Shown here: positions 34,838 through 43,159 of the stretch, piece after piece
Layout: the number at the start of each line of letters is the position of its first letter
Numbering within the stretch: the stretch's first letter is position 1
From: JAHDCJ01 sp039028895
GTDB taxonomy: Bacteria; Bacteroidota; Bacteroidia; Chitinophagales; Saprospiraceae
Reading direction: 5' to 3'
DNA length: 64,000 bases
Assembly (NCBI GenBank): GCA_039028895.1
Contig: JBCCHF010000001.1
Location: forward strand, 186,001-250,000
Program-made: the position numbers and the translations under genes
The notes under the pieces: generated by a model
What the model saw: the letters and a program-made list of their open reading frames with translations, nothing else
What the model was told of the DNA's origin: nothing
The model's database searches: none

Positions 34838-37138
34838 ATGCATTTGACACGCCTTATCTTTTTACTAGTTTTTACGTTCTCTACTGTCTTAATCGGCATA
34901 GCCCAAACCACAGTTAGCGGAACAGTTTATGCCGGAGAAGAACCTGCCGGTTTTGTAAATGTTGTTCTCAAAGGCACTACCTTCGGTAGCCTGACCACAG
35001 ACGATGGTAAATTTATGTTTTCCGGTGTACCGGAAGGTGATTATACGCTTTTAATCAACGGACTTGGGTTTGACCTTTTCAGCAAAGAAATATCTGTTTC
35101 TGATAGCACCCCGTTCGTTATTGATCCTGTTTTAACTGAAAATGGGGTTAACCTTGAGCAAGTGGTCGTTTCGGGAACATTAAAGGAGACTTTCCTGTCA
35201 GATTCCCCAGTAAAAGTAGAGGTGTTAACTTTCAAATTCCTGGAAAAGAATAAAACCACCAATTTACTGGATGCCATGTTTTCGGTTAACGGTATACAAA
35301 AACAAGTGGATTGTGGCGTATGCTATACCAGTAACCTGCGCATCAATGGTCTTGAAGGTCCTTATACCATGGTTTTGATTGATGGCAGTCCCATTTTCAG
35401 CAACCTGGCTTCTGTTTATGGATTGAGTGGGATTCCAACGGCTTCCATTGAACGCATTGAAATAATAAAAGGCCCTAACTCAACCCTTTACGGGTCTGAA
35501 GCAGTGGCAGGTGTAATTAATGTTATTACAAAAAAAGCTGATCGTCAACCCATTGTATACGCTGATTTTCTTGGGACGCACAATGGAGAGTTAAACCTCG
35601 ATTTTGCAGTAACAGGCAGGACCAAAAAGGTCAATAGCATGTTGTCGGGCAACCTGTTTATGATGCGGAATTTTGTTGATGACAATAATGATGGCTTTTC
35701 TGATATTGTACATGGTGAACGTGTATCCCTTTTTAATAAATGGAGTTTTGAAAGACCTGATACCAAGGTGTTTGATTTGTCTGTGAAATACTATTACGAG
35801 AACAGGAGAAACGGGGTTTTCGACTTCCTCAATGATGGTGCTTTTAAGAATTTAAGGGGAGACGATACCATCTACGGTGAGTCCATTTTTACAAACAGGA
35901 TAGAATTTTTTGGGACATACGATCTTCCAGGAAGTAATTACTTCAGGTTGAATTTCGGCGGAAGCATGCACGACCAGGACAGTTTTTACGGCTCCGATTC
36001 TTATGTGGCAAGACAATACACAGCATTCAATAACTTCATTTGGAATGACCTTTTTGGAGAACAGGAACAATTCGACCTGACAGCTGGGGTATCCCTGAGA
36101 TATCAAAACTACGATGACAACACCCAGGCTACTGGTGATACACTAAACGGTATGTTTATTAATAATACTGAAAGCCAGTTCATCCCGGGCATTTTTGTTC
36201 AAAATGAATTCCGATTCTCTGATAAATTCTCGGTCTTGGCTGGTAGTCGTCTTGATCATTACCACGAGCACGGATTCATCCTCGCGCCAAGAGCCAATGT
36301 CAAGTTCAAGCCTGCTCCATACACCACTTTCAGATTAAACGCAGGAACTGGTTTCAGAGTAGTACAGTTGTTTACAGAAGATCATGCCTTTGTATCGGGC
36401 AACCGTACAGTAGAAATACTAGAAGACCTTAAACCAGAGCGATCATGGAATATGACGCTTAACGTCAACCAGGTTTTCAACATCGGCAAAAGTTCAGGCA
36501 CCTTTGACCTAGATGGATTTTACACATGGTTCTCGAATGCCATCTTCCCGGATTATGACACCCCAGGAAGTATCATTTATCGCAATACCGATGGCCGTGC
36601 TATTTCGAGAGGCATATCAGCATCTGCAAGTCTGAACTTCTTGTTCCCTTTAAGTATTTCAGGAGGAATGACATTTATGGATGTCCATACCATTGATGAA
36701 GAAGGCGGTGAAAGAGTTGTAGCGCCAGTAGAGTTTTCACCTGACTGGAGTGGCGTGTTTACCTTAAGTTATCAATTCAAAAAAATTGGACTTTCCCTCA
36801 ATTACAGTGGCCAGGTTACTGGTCCGATGGAACTGCCTGAAGTATTTGACGTTGATCAGGCTGGAAACTTGCTACCAGATCCAAGGCCTACCAGGAGTGA
36901 GGTGTTTACCATTCAAAATCTCCAGGTTGATAAATCGTTCAAAAACGGTTTCAGGGTTTATGGTGGGATCAAAAATTTATGGAACTGGCTCCAGGATTCT
37001 CCTTTAACGGCCGTAAACGACCCAAATGCAACACCTGGATTTAGTGAGTATTTTGATACCTCATATGCCTATGCGCCCATTCATGGACGAGAATTTTTCT
37101 TTGGACTCAGTTACACCCTTAATCGGAAATCTGAATAA
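34838..37138 (+). CDS. TonB-dependent receptor with CxxC-containing plug
   Basis: A 766-residue receptor: signal peptide (cleaved near GIAQ), carboxypeptidase-like domain (about 25-110), plug (about 115-235) and barrel ending FFFGLSYTLNRKSE. The plug contains QVDCGVCYTSNLRINGLEG and YTMVLIDGSPIFSNLAS, a form I know from a large Bacteroidota group of catecholate-siderophore/vitamin-type receptors whose substrate is not settled. The CGVC pair in the plug is unusual among receptors in general and could bind metal or form a disulfide. It has its own strong promoter and is followed by a P450 gene. Confidence 0.85.
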   Translation: MHLTRLIFLLVFTFSTVLIGIAQTTVSGTVYAGEEPAGFVNVVLKGTTFGSLTTDDGKFMFSGVPEGDYTLLINGLGFDLFSKEISVSDSTPFVIDPVLTENGVNLEQVVVSGTLKETFLSDSPVKVEVLTFKFLEKNKTTNLLDAMFSVNGIQKQVDCGVCYTSNLRINGLEGPYTMVLIDGSPIFSNLASVYGLSGIPTASIERIEIIKGPNSTLYGSEAVAGVINVITKKADRQPIVYADFLGTHNGELNLDFAVTGRTKKVNSMLSGNLFMMRNFVDDNNDGFSDIVHGERVSLFNKWSFERPDTKVFDLSVKYYYENRRNGVFDFLNDGAFKNLRGDDTIYGESIFTNRIEFFGTYDLPGSNYFRLNFGGSMHDQDSFYGSDSYVARQYTAFNNFIWNDLFGEQEQFDLTAGVSLRYQNYDDNTQATGDTLNGMFINNTESQFIPGIFVQNEFRFSDKFSVLAGSRLDHYHEHGFILAPRANVKFKPAPYTTFRLNAGTGFRVVQLFTEDHAFVSGNRTVEILEDLKPERSWNMTLNVNQVFNIGKSSGTFDLDGFYTWFSNAIFPDYDTPGSIIYRNTDGRAISRGISASASLNFLFPLSISGGMTFMDVHTIDEEGGERVVAPVEFSPDWSGVFTLSYQFKKIGLSLNYSGQVTGPMELPEVFDVDQAGNLLPDPRPTRSEVFTIQNLQVDKSFKNGFRVYGGIKNLWNWLQDSPLTAVNDPNATPGFSEYFDTSYAYAPIHGREFFFGLSYTLNRKSE

Positions 37139-37176
37139 GCCATTCCGGTAACGGAAAAAATTGTACAAACTCTGGT

Positions 37177-37184
37177 TACCTTTG
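37177..37184 (+). promoter_or_regulatory. Possible -7 element before the P450 gene
   Basis: TACCTTTG matches TAnnTTTG and lies 22 bases before the P450 start. An upstream TTG exists but only 13 bases away, so support is partial. Confidence 0.4.
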
Positions 37185-37206
37185 TATTAATCAGAAATGC
37201 TTAATC

Positions 37207-38547
37207 ATGCCCATTCCTAAGGTAAAAGGACATTGGTTATTTGGAAGTGGCCTTGAGTTTGCCAAAGACCCTATCGCCTATATCTCAAAAAATTCAAAGC
37301 AGTACGGCGATTTTTTTGTGGTGGATATGCGATTATCCAAATTCTATATTTCTCGTCATCCGGAAGTTTTTCGGAAGTTGTTACAAACCAATCACAAAAA
37401 CTACGTCAAGGACAAGTTTTACGGTAAATTGAAATTAGCACTTGGGGAAGGTTTGTTAATGAATGAAGGTGAGTCGTGGATGCGGCAGCGCCGGCTTGCC
37501 CAGCCAGCCTTTTACAAAAAGCGATTGATCGAGTTATTCAACACTATGGTTGATATCGCAGAGGGGTTTTGTGATGACCTGTCCAGCCATTGTGATACAG
37601 GAGTGGCCATCAATATTACATCAGAATTAAATCGGATCACATCAGACATTGTCGTCGCAACACTACTGGGAACAGGGCTTAACGAAGATAGTCAATACAT
37701 TCAGGACACCATTCTTGAACTCCAGGAATACATCATCAAGCATATCAGGCGGCCTGCTGCTGCCGCTTTTGCCTATGTGACAGGCGAGCATAGGCGCTAC
37801 ATGAAAAAGATGGCAGAATTTGATGCATCGATCTACCAGATCATTGAAGATCGGAAGAAAAACCCTGATGGTCATAACGATTTACTTTCCATGTTGATGG
37901 CTGCCAGGGATGCTGATACTGGTGAGCCCATGAACAACAGGCAATTGCGCGATGAGGTCATTACCATATATGTAGCCGGGCACGAGACCTCCTCCAATGC
38001 CCTTTCCTGGACCTGGTATTTGCTTACAAAGCACCCGGAAGTGTACCAAAAAGTAAAACAGGAAGTTAACGAGGTTTTAGGTGATAAGCGGCCTGACTTT
38101 GAGACTATTATGCGTTTACAGTATACGCGCCAGGTACTTGATGAAAGTATGCGTTTTTACCCTCCTGCCTGGGCCACTGGCCGTGAAGCGCTTGGGCCAG
38201 ACGAGATACTCGGCCACAAATTCAAGAAAGGTGATATGTTTTTCATGTCCATTTATGAATTACATCGCCATCCTGATTATTGGGAAAATCCTGATCAATT
38301 TGACCCTGACCGATTCAGTCCTGATAACAGAAAGGGAAGACCAAAATTCGTTTACCTGCCTTTCGGAGCCGGACCGAGGATGTGTATTGGGAATAATTTC
38401 GCCATCATGGAGATCATGTTGCTAATGGCAACCATGATCAGGCGATATGATTATGAGATACTCGAAAGCCATCCGGTGATTCCGGAGCCTTTAGTCACGT
38501 TAAGGCCAAAACATGGTGTGAAATTATTTGTGCGGTCGTCTTTATAG
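37207..38547 (+). CDS. Cytochrome P450 monooxygenase
   Basis: A 446-residue soluble P450 without membrane anchor. The I-helix motif is AGHETSSNALSW, the K-helix ExxR is ESMR (in QVLDESMRFYPP), and the haem-thiolate loop is FGAGPRMCIGNNFA with the axial cysteine. The level of similarity to CYP102/CYP4-like clans suggests a fatty acid, terpenoid or carotenoid substrate, but no ferredoxin, reductase or biosynthetic gene is near. Its stop codon overlaps the convergent metK stop by six bases. Confidence 0.93.
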   Translation: MPIPKVKGHWLFGSGLEFAKDPIAYISKNSKQYGDFFVVDMRLSKFYISRHPEVFRKLLQTNHKNYVKDKFYGKLKLALGEGLLMNEGESWMRQRRLAQPAFYKKRLIELFNTMVDIAEGFCDDLSSHCDTGVAINITSELNRITSDIVVATLLGTGLNEDSQYIQDTILELQEYIIKHIRRPAAAAFAYVTGEHRRYMKKMAEFDASIYQIIEDRKKNPDGHNDLLSMLMAARDADTGEPMNNRQLRDEVITIYVAGHETSSNALSWTWYLLTKHPEVYQKVKQEVNEVLGDKRPDFETIMRLQYTRQVLDESMRFYPPAWATGREALGPDEILGHKFKKGDMFFMSIYELHRHPDYWENPDQFDPDRFSPDNRKGRPKFVYLPFGAGPRMCIGNNFAIMEIMLLMATMIRRYDYEILESHPVIPEPLVTLRPKHGVKLFVRSSL

Positions 38548-39795
38548 GCCGAAAGCCGATTTGATGTCTGCAACCCTGTCCAGTTTCTCCCAGGCGAAAG
38601 TCTCGACTTCAACCATTCTTTGATTGCCATTGAGACCAATTGTTACTGTCTTCGTTTCTGGTGTGCGGCCCATGTGACCATAAGCTGCAGTTTCTGAGAA
38701 AATCGGGTTTTTCAATCCAAATCTGTCAATGATTTTGGCAGGCCTCATGTCGAAAAGAGCATTGATCTTTTCAGCGATCTCACCATCTGTCATATCCACT
38801 TTGGCTGAACCATAAGTATCGACAAATAGGCCAACCGGGTGGGCGACACCAATGGCGTAAGCTACTTGTACAAGACATTGACTGGCAATGCCCGCAGCTA
38901 CCAGGTTTTTGGCGATATGACGAGTTGCATAAGCAGCAGAACGGTCTACTTTTGAAGAATCCTTTCCTGAGAAAGCACCTCCTCCATGCGCTCCTTTTCC
39001 ACCATAAGTATCAACGATGATCTTACGGCCGGTAAGGCCTGTGTCTCCGTGTGGACCGCCAATCACGAATTTCCCGGTAGGGTTAACATGGTAAATGATA
39101 TTTTCATCGAATAACGCTTGTATTCTTGCTGGTAATTTAGCAATTATACGAGGTACCAGGATTGATTTGACATCATTCTTGATCTTTTCAAGCATGGTAC
39201 TTTCCTCATCAAAATCATCGTGCTGGGTAGAAACGACAATCGTATTGACCCTTACCGGAACATGCCCATCACTATATTCGATAGTAACCTGTGATTTTGA
39301 ATCAGGGCGGAGGTATGTCATTTCATTACCTTCGCGGCGAATTTCGGCTAATTCAACCAACAAGAGGTGAGACAATTCAAGCGCTAAAGGCATATAACTG
39401 TCCGTCTCATTAGTTGCATAACCGAACATCATTCCCTGATCACCAGCCCCCTGGTTCTCGTCAGTTTTTCCGACATCTACACCCTGGGCGATATCCGCAG
39501 ATTGTTCATGGATGGCTGAGATGACACCACAAGAATCAGCATCAAATTTATATTCAGAACGGGTATAACCTATTTTTCTGATCACTTTACGAGCTATATC
39601 CTGAACATCAACATAAGCTTTGGATCTTACTTCGCCGCTGATCACAGCAAGTCCAGTTGTTACAAGTGTTTCGCAAGCAACTTTAGAGTTGGGGTCCTGT
39701 GAAAGGAATGCATCGAGTATAGCGTCAGAGATCTGATCAGCTACTTTATCAGGGTGCCCTTCGGAGACTGATTCGGAGGTAAATAGATAAGGCAT
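38542..39795 (-). CDS. metK: S-adenosylmethionine synthetase
   Basis: A 417-residue enzyme that makes SAM from methionine and ATP. Signatures include ESVSEGHPDKVADQISDAIL, GAGDQGMMFGYA, GGPHGDTGLTGRKI and the P-loop-like GGGAFSGKDSSKVDRSAAYA. Length is normal for the family. It is preceded by a TAACTTTG element (39831-39838 on the minus strand), and I see no SAM riboswitch in the 75-base upstream gap. Confidence 0.97.
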   Translation of the reverse strand: MPYLFTSESVSEGHPDKVADQISDAILDAFLSQDPNSKVACETLVTTGLAVISGEVRSKAYVDVQDIARKVIRKIGYTRSEYKFDADSCGVISAIHEQSADIAQGVDVGKTDENQGAGDQGMMFGYATNETDSYMPLALELSHLLLVELAEIRREGNEMTYLRPDSKSQVTIEYSDGHVPVRVNTIVVSTQHDDFDEESTMLEKIKNDVKSILVPRIIAKLPARIQALFDENIIYHVNPTGKFVIGGPHGDTGLTGRKIIVDTYGGKGAHGGGAFSGKDSSKVDRSAAYATRHIAKNLVAAGIASQCLVQVAYAIGVAHPVGLFVDTYGSAKVDMTDGEIAEKINALFDMRPAKIIDRFGLKNPIFSETAAYGHMGRTPETKTVTIGLNGNQRMVEVETFAWEKLDRVADIKSAFGL

Positions 39796-39830
39796 GAGGT
39801 ATATTAATGATTATGGTTCAAAAAGTGGTG

Positions 39831-39838
39831 CAAAGTTA
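39831..39838 (-). promoter_or_regulatory. Probable -7 element of metK
   Basis: TAACTTTG on the minus strand, 35 bases before the metK start, matches TAnnTTTG. No TTG at ideal distance. Confidence 0.45.
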
Positions 39839-39870
39839 GCTATTTGCAGCCATTAAACAGCGCACAAAAG

Positions 39871-40479
39871 CTATTTTATTCTACAATTCAACAGTTGCTG
39901 ATCGCCAATGAATCCTTCGAGGGTATCTCCCTTTTCTACTGGTCCCACTCCAGCAGGAGTACCTGTGAATATGAGATCACCAATCTGTAGTTTGAAGAAT
40001 CGGGATATATAGCTGATCAGGTGCGCAAATGAGAAAATAAGGTCTGCTGTATTTCCTTGCTGGACTATTTCTCCATTGCGCTTCAAGCTAAAAGCGACAT
40101 TATTTGGATCAAAGTCTTTAGCAGGTACAAATTCACCTATGATGGCTGAATTGTCAAAGGCTTTGGCGATTTCCCAAGGATGTCCTTTTGCCTTACATTG
40201 GCTCTGTATATCACGCGCCGTCATATCAAGTCCGACAGTAATCTCGTCAAAATAGTCAAGTGCAAAATTTTCATCGATATGTTTCCCGTTCTTTTTAATC
40301 TTTAACACGATTTCGGCTTCGTAATGAATATTTTCTGAAAAATCAGGGTAAAAGAAGGGGTGTTCTTTATGTAGCAATGCTGTCGAAGGTTTCATAAACA
40401 ACATTGGCTTTTTGGGTACCGCGTTGTTTAATTCCTTTGCATGATCGACATAATTCCTGCCTACACAAATGATTTTCAT
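39871..40479 (-). CDS. Fumarylacetoacetate hydrolase family protein
   Basis: A 202-residue member of the FAH/YcgM family: IICVGRNYVDHAKELNN, PMLFMKPSTALL, the metal-binding HYEAEIVLKI, and FTGTPAGVGPVEKGDTLEG. Proteins of this size commonly act as acylpyruvate hydrolases or oxaloacetate tautomerases/decarboxylases. It begins 4 bases after the trpS stop codon, so it is translated from the trpS transcript, but no functional link is evident. Confidence 0.85.
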   Translation of the reverse strand: MKIICVGRNYVDHAKELNNAVPKKPMLFMKPSTALLHKEHPFFYPDFSENIHYEAEIVLKIKKNGKHIDENFALDYFDEITVGLDMTARDIQSQCKAKGHPWEIAKAFDNSAIIGEFVPAKDFDPNNVAFSLKRNGEIVQQGNTADLIFSFAHLISYISRFFKLQIGDLIFTGTPAGVGPVEKGDTLEGFIGDQQLLNCRIK

Positions 40480-40483
40480 AGTA

Positions 40484-41536
40484 TTAAAATTTCAGATTCA
40501 ACAAGCCCGTAAGCGCTCTAACTTCTTTTAGTGTTTGCTGCGCACGCTTACGAATCTCTGCAGAGCTTTGCAAAAGCTGGTATTTGACTTCCTTCTTATT
40601 GGCTTTCAGGGCTTCTTTATTTTGACGGAAGCCAGCGCTTAACTCGGTAAGGGCATCCGCGACCTCTGCCTTCAAATCTCCGTATGACAGATTGGCTTCA
40701 TTATATTGTCCTTTCAACACTGTATAAGCTTCCTCTTGCCCGCTGGCTTTTAGCAGGCTAAACAGGTTTGCTGTCCCCGGGCTCATCTCACGTTCGCCCG
40801 TTTTCTCATTTACAGGCATATCATTCGCACCGGTGTCTGTTACAGCTGAGCGGATCTGCTTCCTGATCCTGGCTTCTTCACCGAAGATGTTGATATAATG
40901 TTTTTCGCCGAGGCTTTTGCTCATTTTGCGGTTTGGATCGGCTGTGGAGGCAACTTTTGGTACTTCGGTAAACAGCGTTTCAGGTAGTACGAAATACTCC
41001 TTCCCAACCTGATTATTAAAACGGTTAGCGATGTTTCGCGAAAGCTCCAAATGCTGTTCCTGGTCTTTTCCAACAGGTACATAATCTGCATGGTAAATCA
41101 AGATATCAGCTGCCTGGAGCACCGGGTAGCCAAAAAGACCCGCAGAGACAAAACCTTCTTTTGCTGTCTCTTTGAGCTGGCTGGTTTTGTCTTTAAACTG
41201 AGTCATTCGCGTAAGCAGACCATAAGAACAGAAGCAATTGAATATCCAACCCAATTCTACATGTTCGGGGATAAGTGATTGAACGAAAAGATTACCAGGC
41301 TTGATACCGGTAGCCAAAAGGTTAAAAACAATATCCCACGAATTAGCCCTTAATTTGTCAGGATTATAAGGCATTGTCATGGCATGATAATCAACTACGC
41401 CATAGAGACAGTCGTACTTTTCCTGAAGATCAACCCAATTTTTTACAGCGCCAAAATAATTGCCATAATGCATATCTCCTGTTGGTTGGATACAGGAAAG
41501 AACTTGTTTCTTTTTTTGTGAAGGATTTTCAGACAT
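40484..41536 (-). CDS. trpS: Tryptophan--tRNA ligase
   Basis: A 350-residue class I synthetase. The HIGH-equivalent is in GDMHYGNYFGAVKNW, and the KMSKS loop is RKMSKSLGEKHYI. The central DYVPVGKDQEQHLELSRNIA is the tryptophan-binding/activation region. Length fits bacterial TrpRS. It lies 51 bases after the RidA gene and runs into the FAH-family gene. Confidence 0.96.
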   Translation of the reverse strand: MSENPSQKKKQVLSCIQPTGDMHYGNYFGAVKNWVDLQEKYDCLYGVVDYHAMTMPYNPDKLRANSWDIVFNLLATGIKPGNLFVQSLIPEHVELGWIFNCFCSYGLLTRMTQFKDKTSQLKETAKEGFVSAGLFGYPVLQAADILIYHADYVPVGKDQEQHLELSRNIANRFNNQVGKEYFVLPETLFTEVPKVASTADPNRKMSKSLGEKHYINIFGEEARIRKQIRSAVTDTGANDMPVNEKTGEREMSPGTANLFSLLKASGQEEAYTVLKGQYNEANLSYGDLKAEVADALTELSAGFRQNKEALKANKKEVKYQLLQSSAEIRKRAQQTLKEVRALTGLLNLKF

Positions 41537-41587
41537 TTCGACTAATGATTTTACGGTTACTACTTTTATGGTCTGATATAATTTGGG

Positions 41588-41977
41588 TTACCCCAATGTG
41601 GTAGTAGCAATAATTGAAATTTCGATATTTACGAATTTAGGCAAGTTGGCCACTTCAACCAGTTCACGAGCCGGAGCTGTTGCTTCATCAAAATACTCAG
41701 CATACACGGCATTGATCCTGCTATACATATGCATGTCAGATACAAAAACAGAAGCTTTTACGACATGTTCAAATCCTAGTCCGGCTTCGGTTAGAATGGC
41801 CTTAACATTTTTCATTACCTGGTGGGTTTCGGCTTCGATGTTATCAGTAACAAGGTTACCTGTGGCTGGATCAATAGCGATTTGTCCGGAGGCATAAAGC
41901 ATACCATTACTGATAATGGCCTGGCTGTATGGTCCAACAGGGGCTGGAGCATTAAGTGTTTCGATTATCTTTTTCAT
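41588..41977 (-). CDS. ridA: RidA family reactive-intermediate deaminase
   Basis: A 129-residue protein with the RidA signatures APAPVGPYSQAIISNGMLYASGQ near the start (quoted here as PVGPYSQAI), an arginine in the position expected for substrate carboxylate binding (PARELVEVANLP), and IEISIIAT at the end. RidA hydrolyses 2-aminoacrylate and related enamines. It sits between the rpmF terminator and trpS. Confidence 0.92.
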   Translation of the reverse strand: MKKIIETLNAPAPVGPYSQAIISNGMLYASGQIAIDPATGNLVTDNIEAETHQVMKNVKAILTEAGLGFEHVVKASVFVSDMHMYSRINAVYAEYFDEATAPARELVEVANLPKFVNIEISIIATTTLG

Positions 41978-42002
41978 TGTTGAATATTATGACATCAAGG
42001 AA

Positions 42003-42041
42003 TAAAAAAAGCTCCTCACCCCTTTTCCGGGATGGGAGCTT
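42003..42041 (-). terminator. Intrinsic terminator after rpmF
   Basis: On the minus strand GAAGCTCC pairs with GGAGCTT around a GC-rich loop, followed by T7. It ends the DUF177-rpmF transcript. Confidence 0.75.
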
Positions 42042-42071
42042 CAGTTTTATATAGTTCAATTGAACTGAGGG

Positions 42072-42260
42072 CTATTCTTCATCTCTGGAAATGACAAGCT
42101 TGCCTTTGTAATAAAGGTTGCCTTCATACCAGTATGCGCGGTGATACAAGTGTGGTTCGCCCGTTGTTGGGCAAAAAGCGATTTGAGGTGCAGTAACTTT
42201 CTGGTGTGTTCTGCGCTTGCGTTTCCGCTGCTTGGATATTTTACTCTTAGGATGTGCCAT
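42072..42260 (-). CDS. rpmF: 50S ribosomal protein L32
   Basis: A 62-residue protein with the L32 start MAHPKSKISKQRKRKRR and the C-terminal part FCPTTGEPHLYHRAYWYEG. Only one cysteine is present, so it is of the zinc-independent type. It follows DUF177 by 19 bases, the usual arrangement. Confidence 0.96.
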   Translation of the reverse strand: MAHPKSKISKQRKRKRRTHQKVTAPQIAFCPTTGEPHLYHRAYWYEGNLYYKGKLVISRDEE

Positions 42261-42279
42261 GACAATATATTTTAAATAA

Positions 42280-42804
42280 TCAGAGTCCTTTTAATTTTTG
42301 CATTTGTTCCCACAGTGTCCCCTTTTGCTCTTCTTCTTCAGTGCCTTGTTCTTCATCAGAGATATAGTCAAGGATACTGTTGTCGCAAGCTGTAGGTTCT
42401 TCATCACATTCTGCCTTGACTTTTCTCATAGGAATCACAAGGTGGATCATTTCGAATAGAAACTTGGACAAATCAAGTTCCTGCTGATCCCTGGTAATAA
42501 AGATTACGTTGTCATCTTCCCCATTCTTTGAGCTATACTTCAAGAGAAATTTAGCTTCACCCTCCATTGGAAGGTCAATTTCCTGTAGACAGCGGTCACA
42601 TTCTGTTTTGAATGTTCCGCTAAAGGAAAAGTCGAGGTTAATGACTTTTGGCTTTTTGTCAATTTCGAGCTTCACGCCAAATTGTCCATCTTTTATCGAC
42701 GAACCGTCAAAACGGCTAAAAAAGTTGGTGTCAATCGTGTATTCACGATTTGAAAGTCCTTCTTTCAGGGCCTTCAGATTAATTGAATATGCTTCTTGCT
42801 TCAT
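42280..42804 (-). CDS. YceD/DUF177 family protein
   Basis: A 174-residue protein with the DUF177 core: TECDRCLQEIDLPMEGE followed by an acidic strand and the later CDEEPTACDNSILDYISDEE. DUF177 proteins are encoded next to rpmF and take part in 23S rRNA or 50S assembly. It has a well-spaced promoter (42837-42865). Confidence 0.88.
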   Translation of the reverse strand: MKQEAYSINLKALKEGLSNREYTIDTNFFSRFDGSSIKDGQFGVKLEIDKKPKVINLDFSFSGTFKTECDRCLQEIDLPMEGEAKFLLKYSSKNGEDDNVIFITRDQQELDLSKFLFEMIHLVIPMRKVKAECDEEPTACDNSILDYISDEEQGTEEEEQKGTLWEQMQKLKGL

Positions 42805-42836
42805 CGCTTAAGGGGCCTCCACAAAAAAATGCCCGG

Positions 42837-42865
42837 CAAAGATAGGGAATGTATCTTAATTACAA
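42837..42865 (-). promoter_or_regulatory. Promoter of the DUF177-rpmF operon
   Basis: On the minus strand TTTTG (42863-42867) and TATCTTTG (42837-42844) are 18 bases apart; the -7 element lies 32 bases before the DUF177 start. Confidence 0.65.
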
Positions 42866-42867
42866 AA

Positions 42868-43159
42868 GGTTTTAAGATGATTTTAAAGCTAATAAACACT
42901 TTCCGGGGAAGCTTTGGTTCCCCAGATATCAGGTAAATCTTATTAGAGCAGTTGGCTATAGGTAGGTAAAGTCGTTTTTCATTGATTTTCCTTCCGTTTA
43001 GTCTAAAAAATGACCATAGCCCAATTCAATTCATTCGGCGACAAACCTATTGCAATGAATGACCACAGCGTGGTCAAACTACTTTTGCATATTGGTCAGC
43101 TTCTTGAACCGACCTTAGAGAGGTTGCATTATGTTCACATCAATCCAACCTTAACATTA
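42868..43159. other. Intergenic region without recognisable content
   Basis: With the promoter at 42837 this completes a 355-base gap between DUF177 and fumC. A plus-strand frame starting at 43010 runs into the fumC coding sequence on the opposite strand and has no family features. I find no tRNA, terminator or repeat here. Confidence 0.6.

Noticed and set aside
39796..39870. SAM riboswitch before metK
   Set aside because: The gap is only 75 bases and holds no recognisable riboswitch core; only a -7 element is seen.
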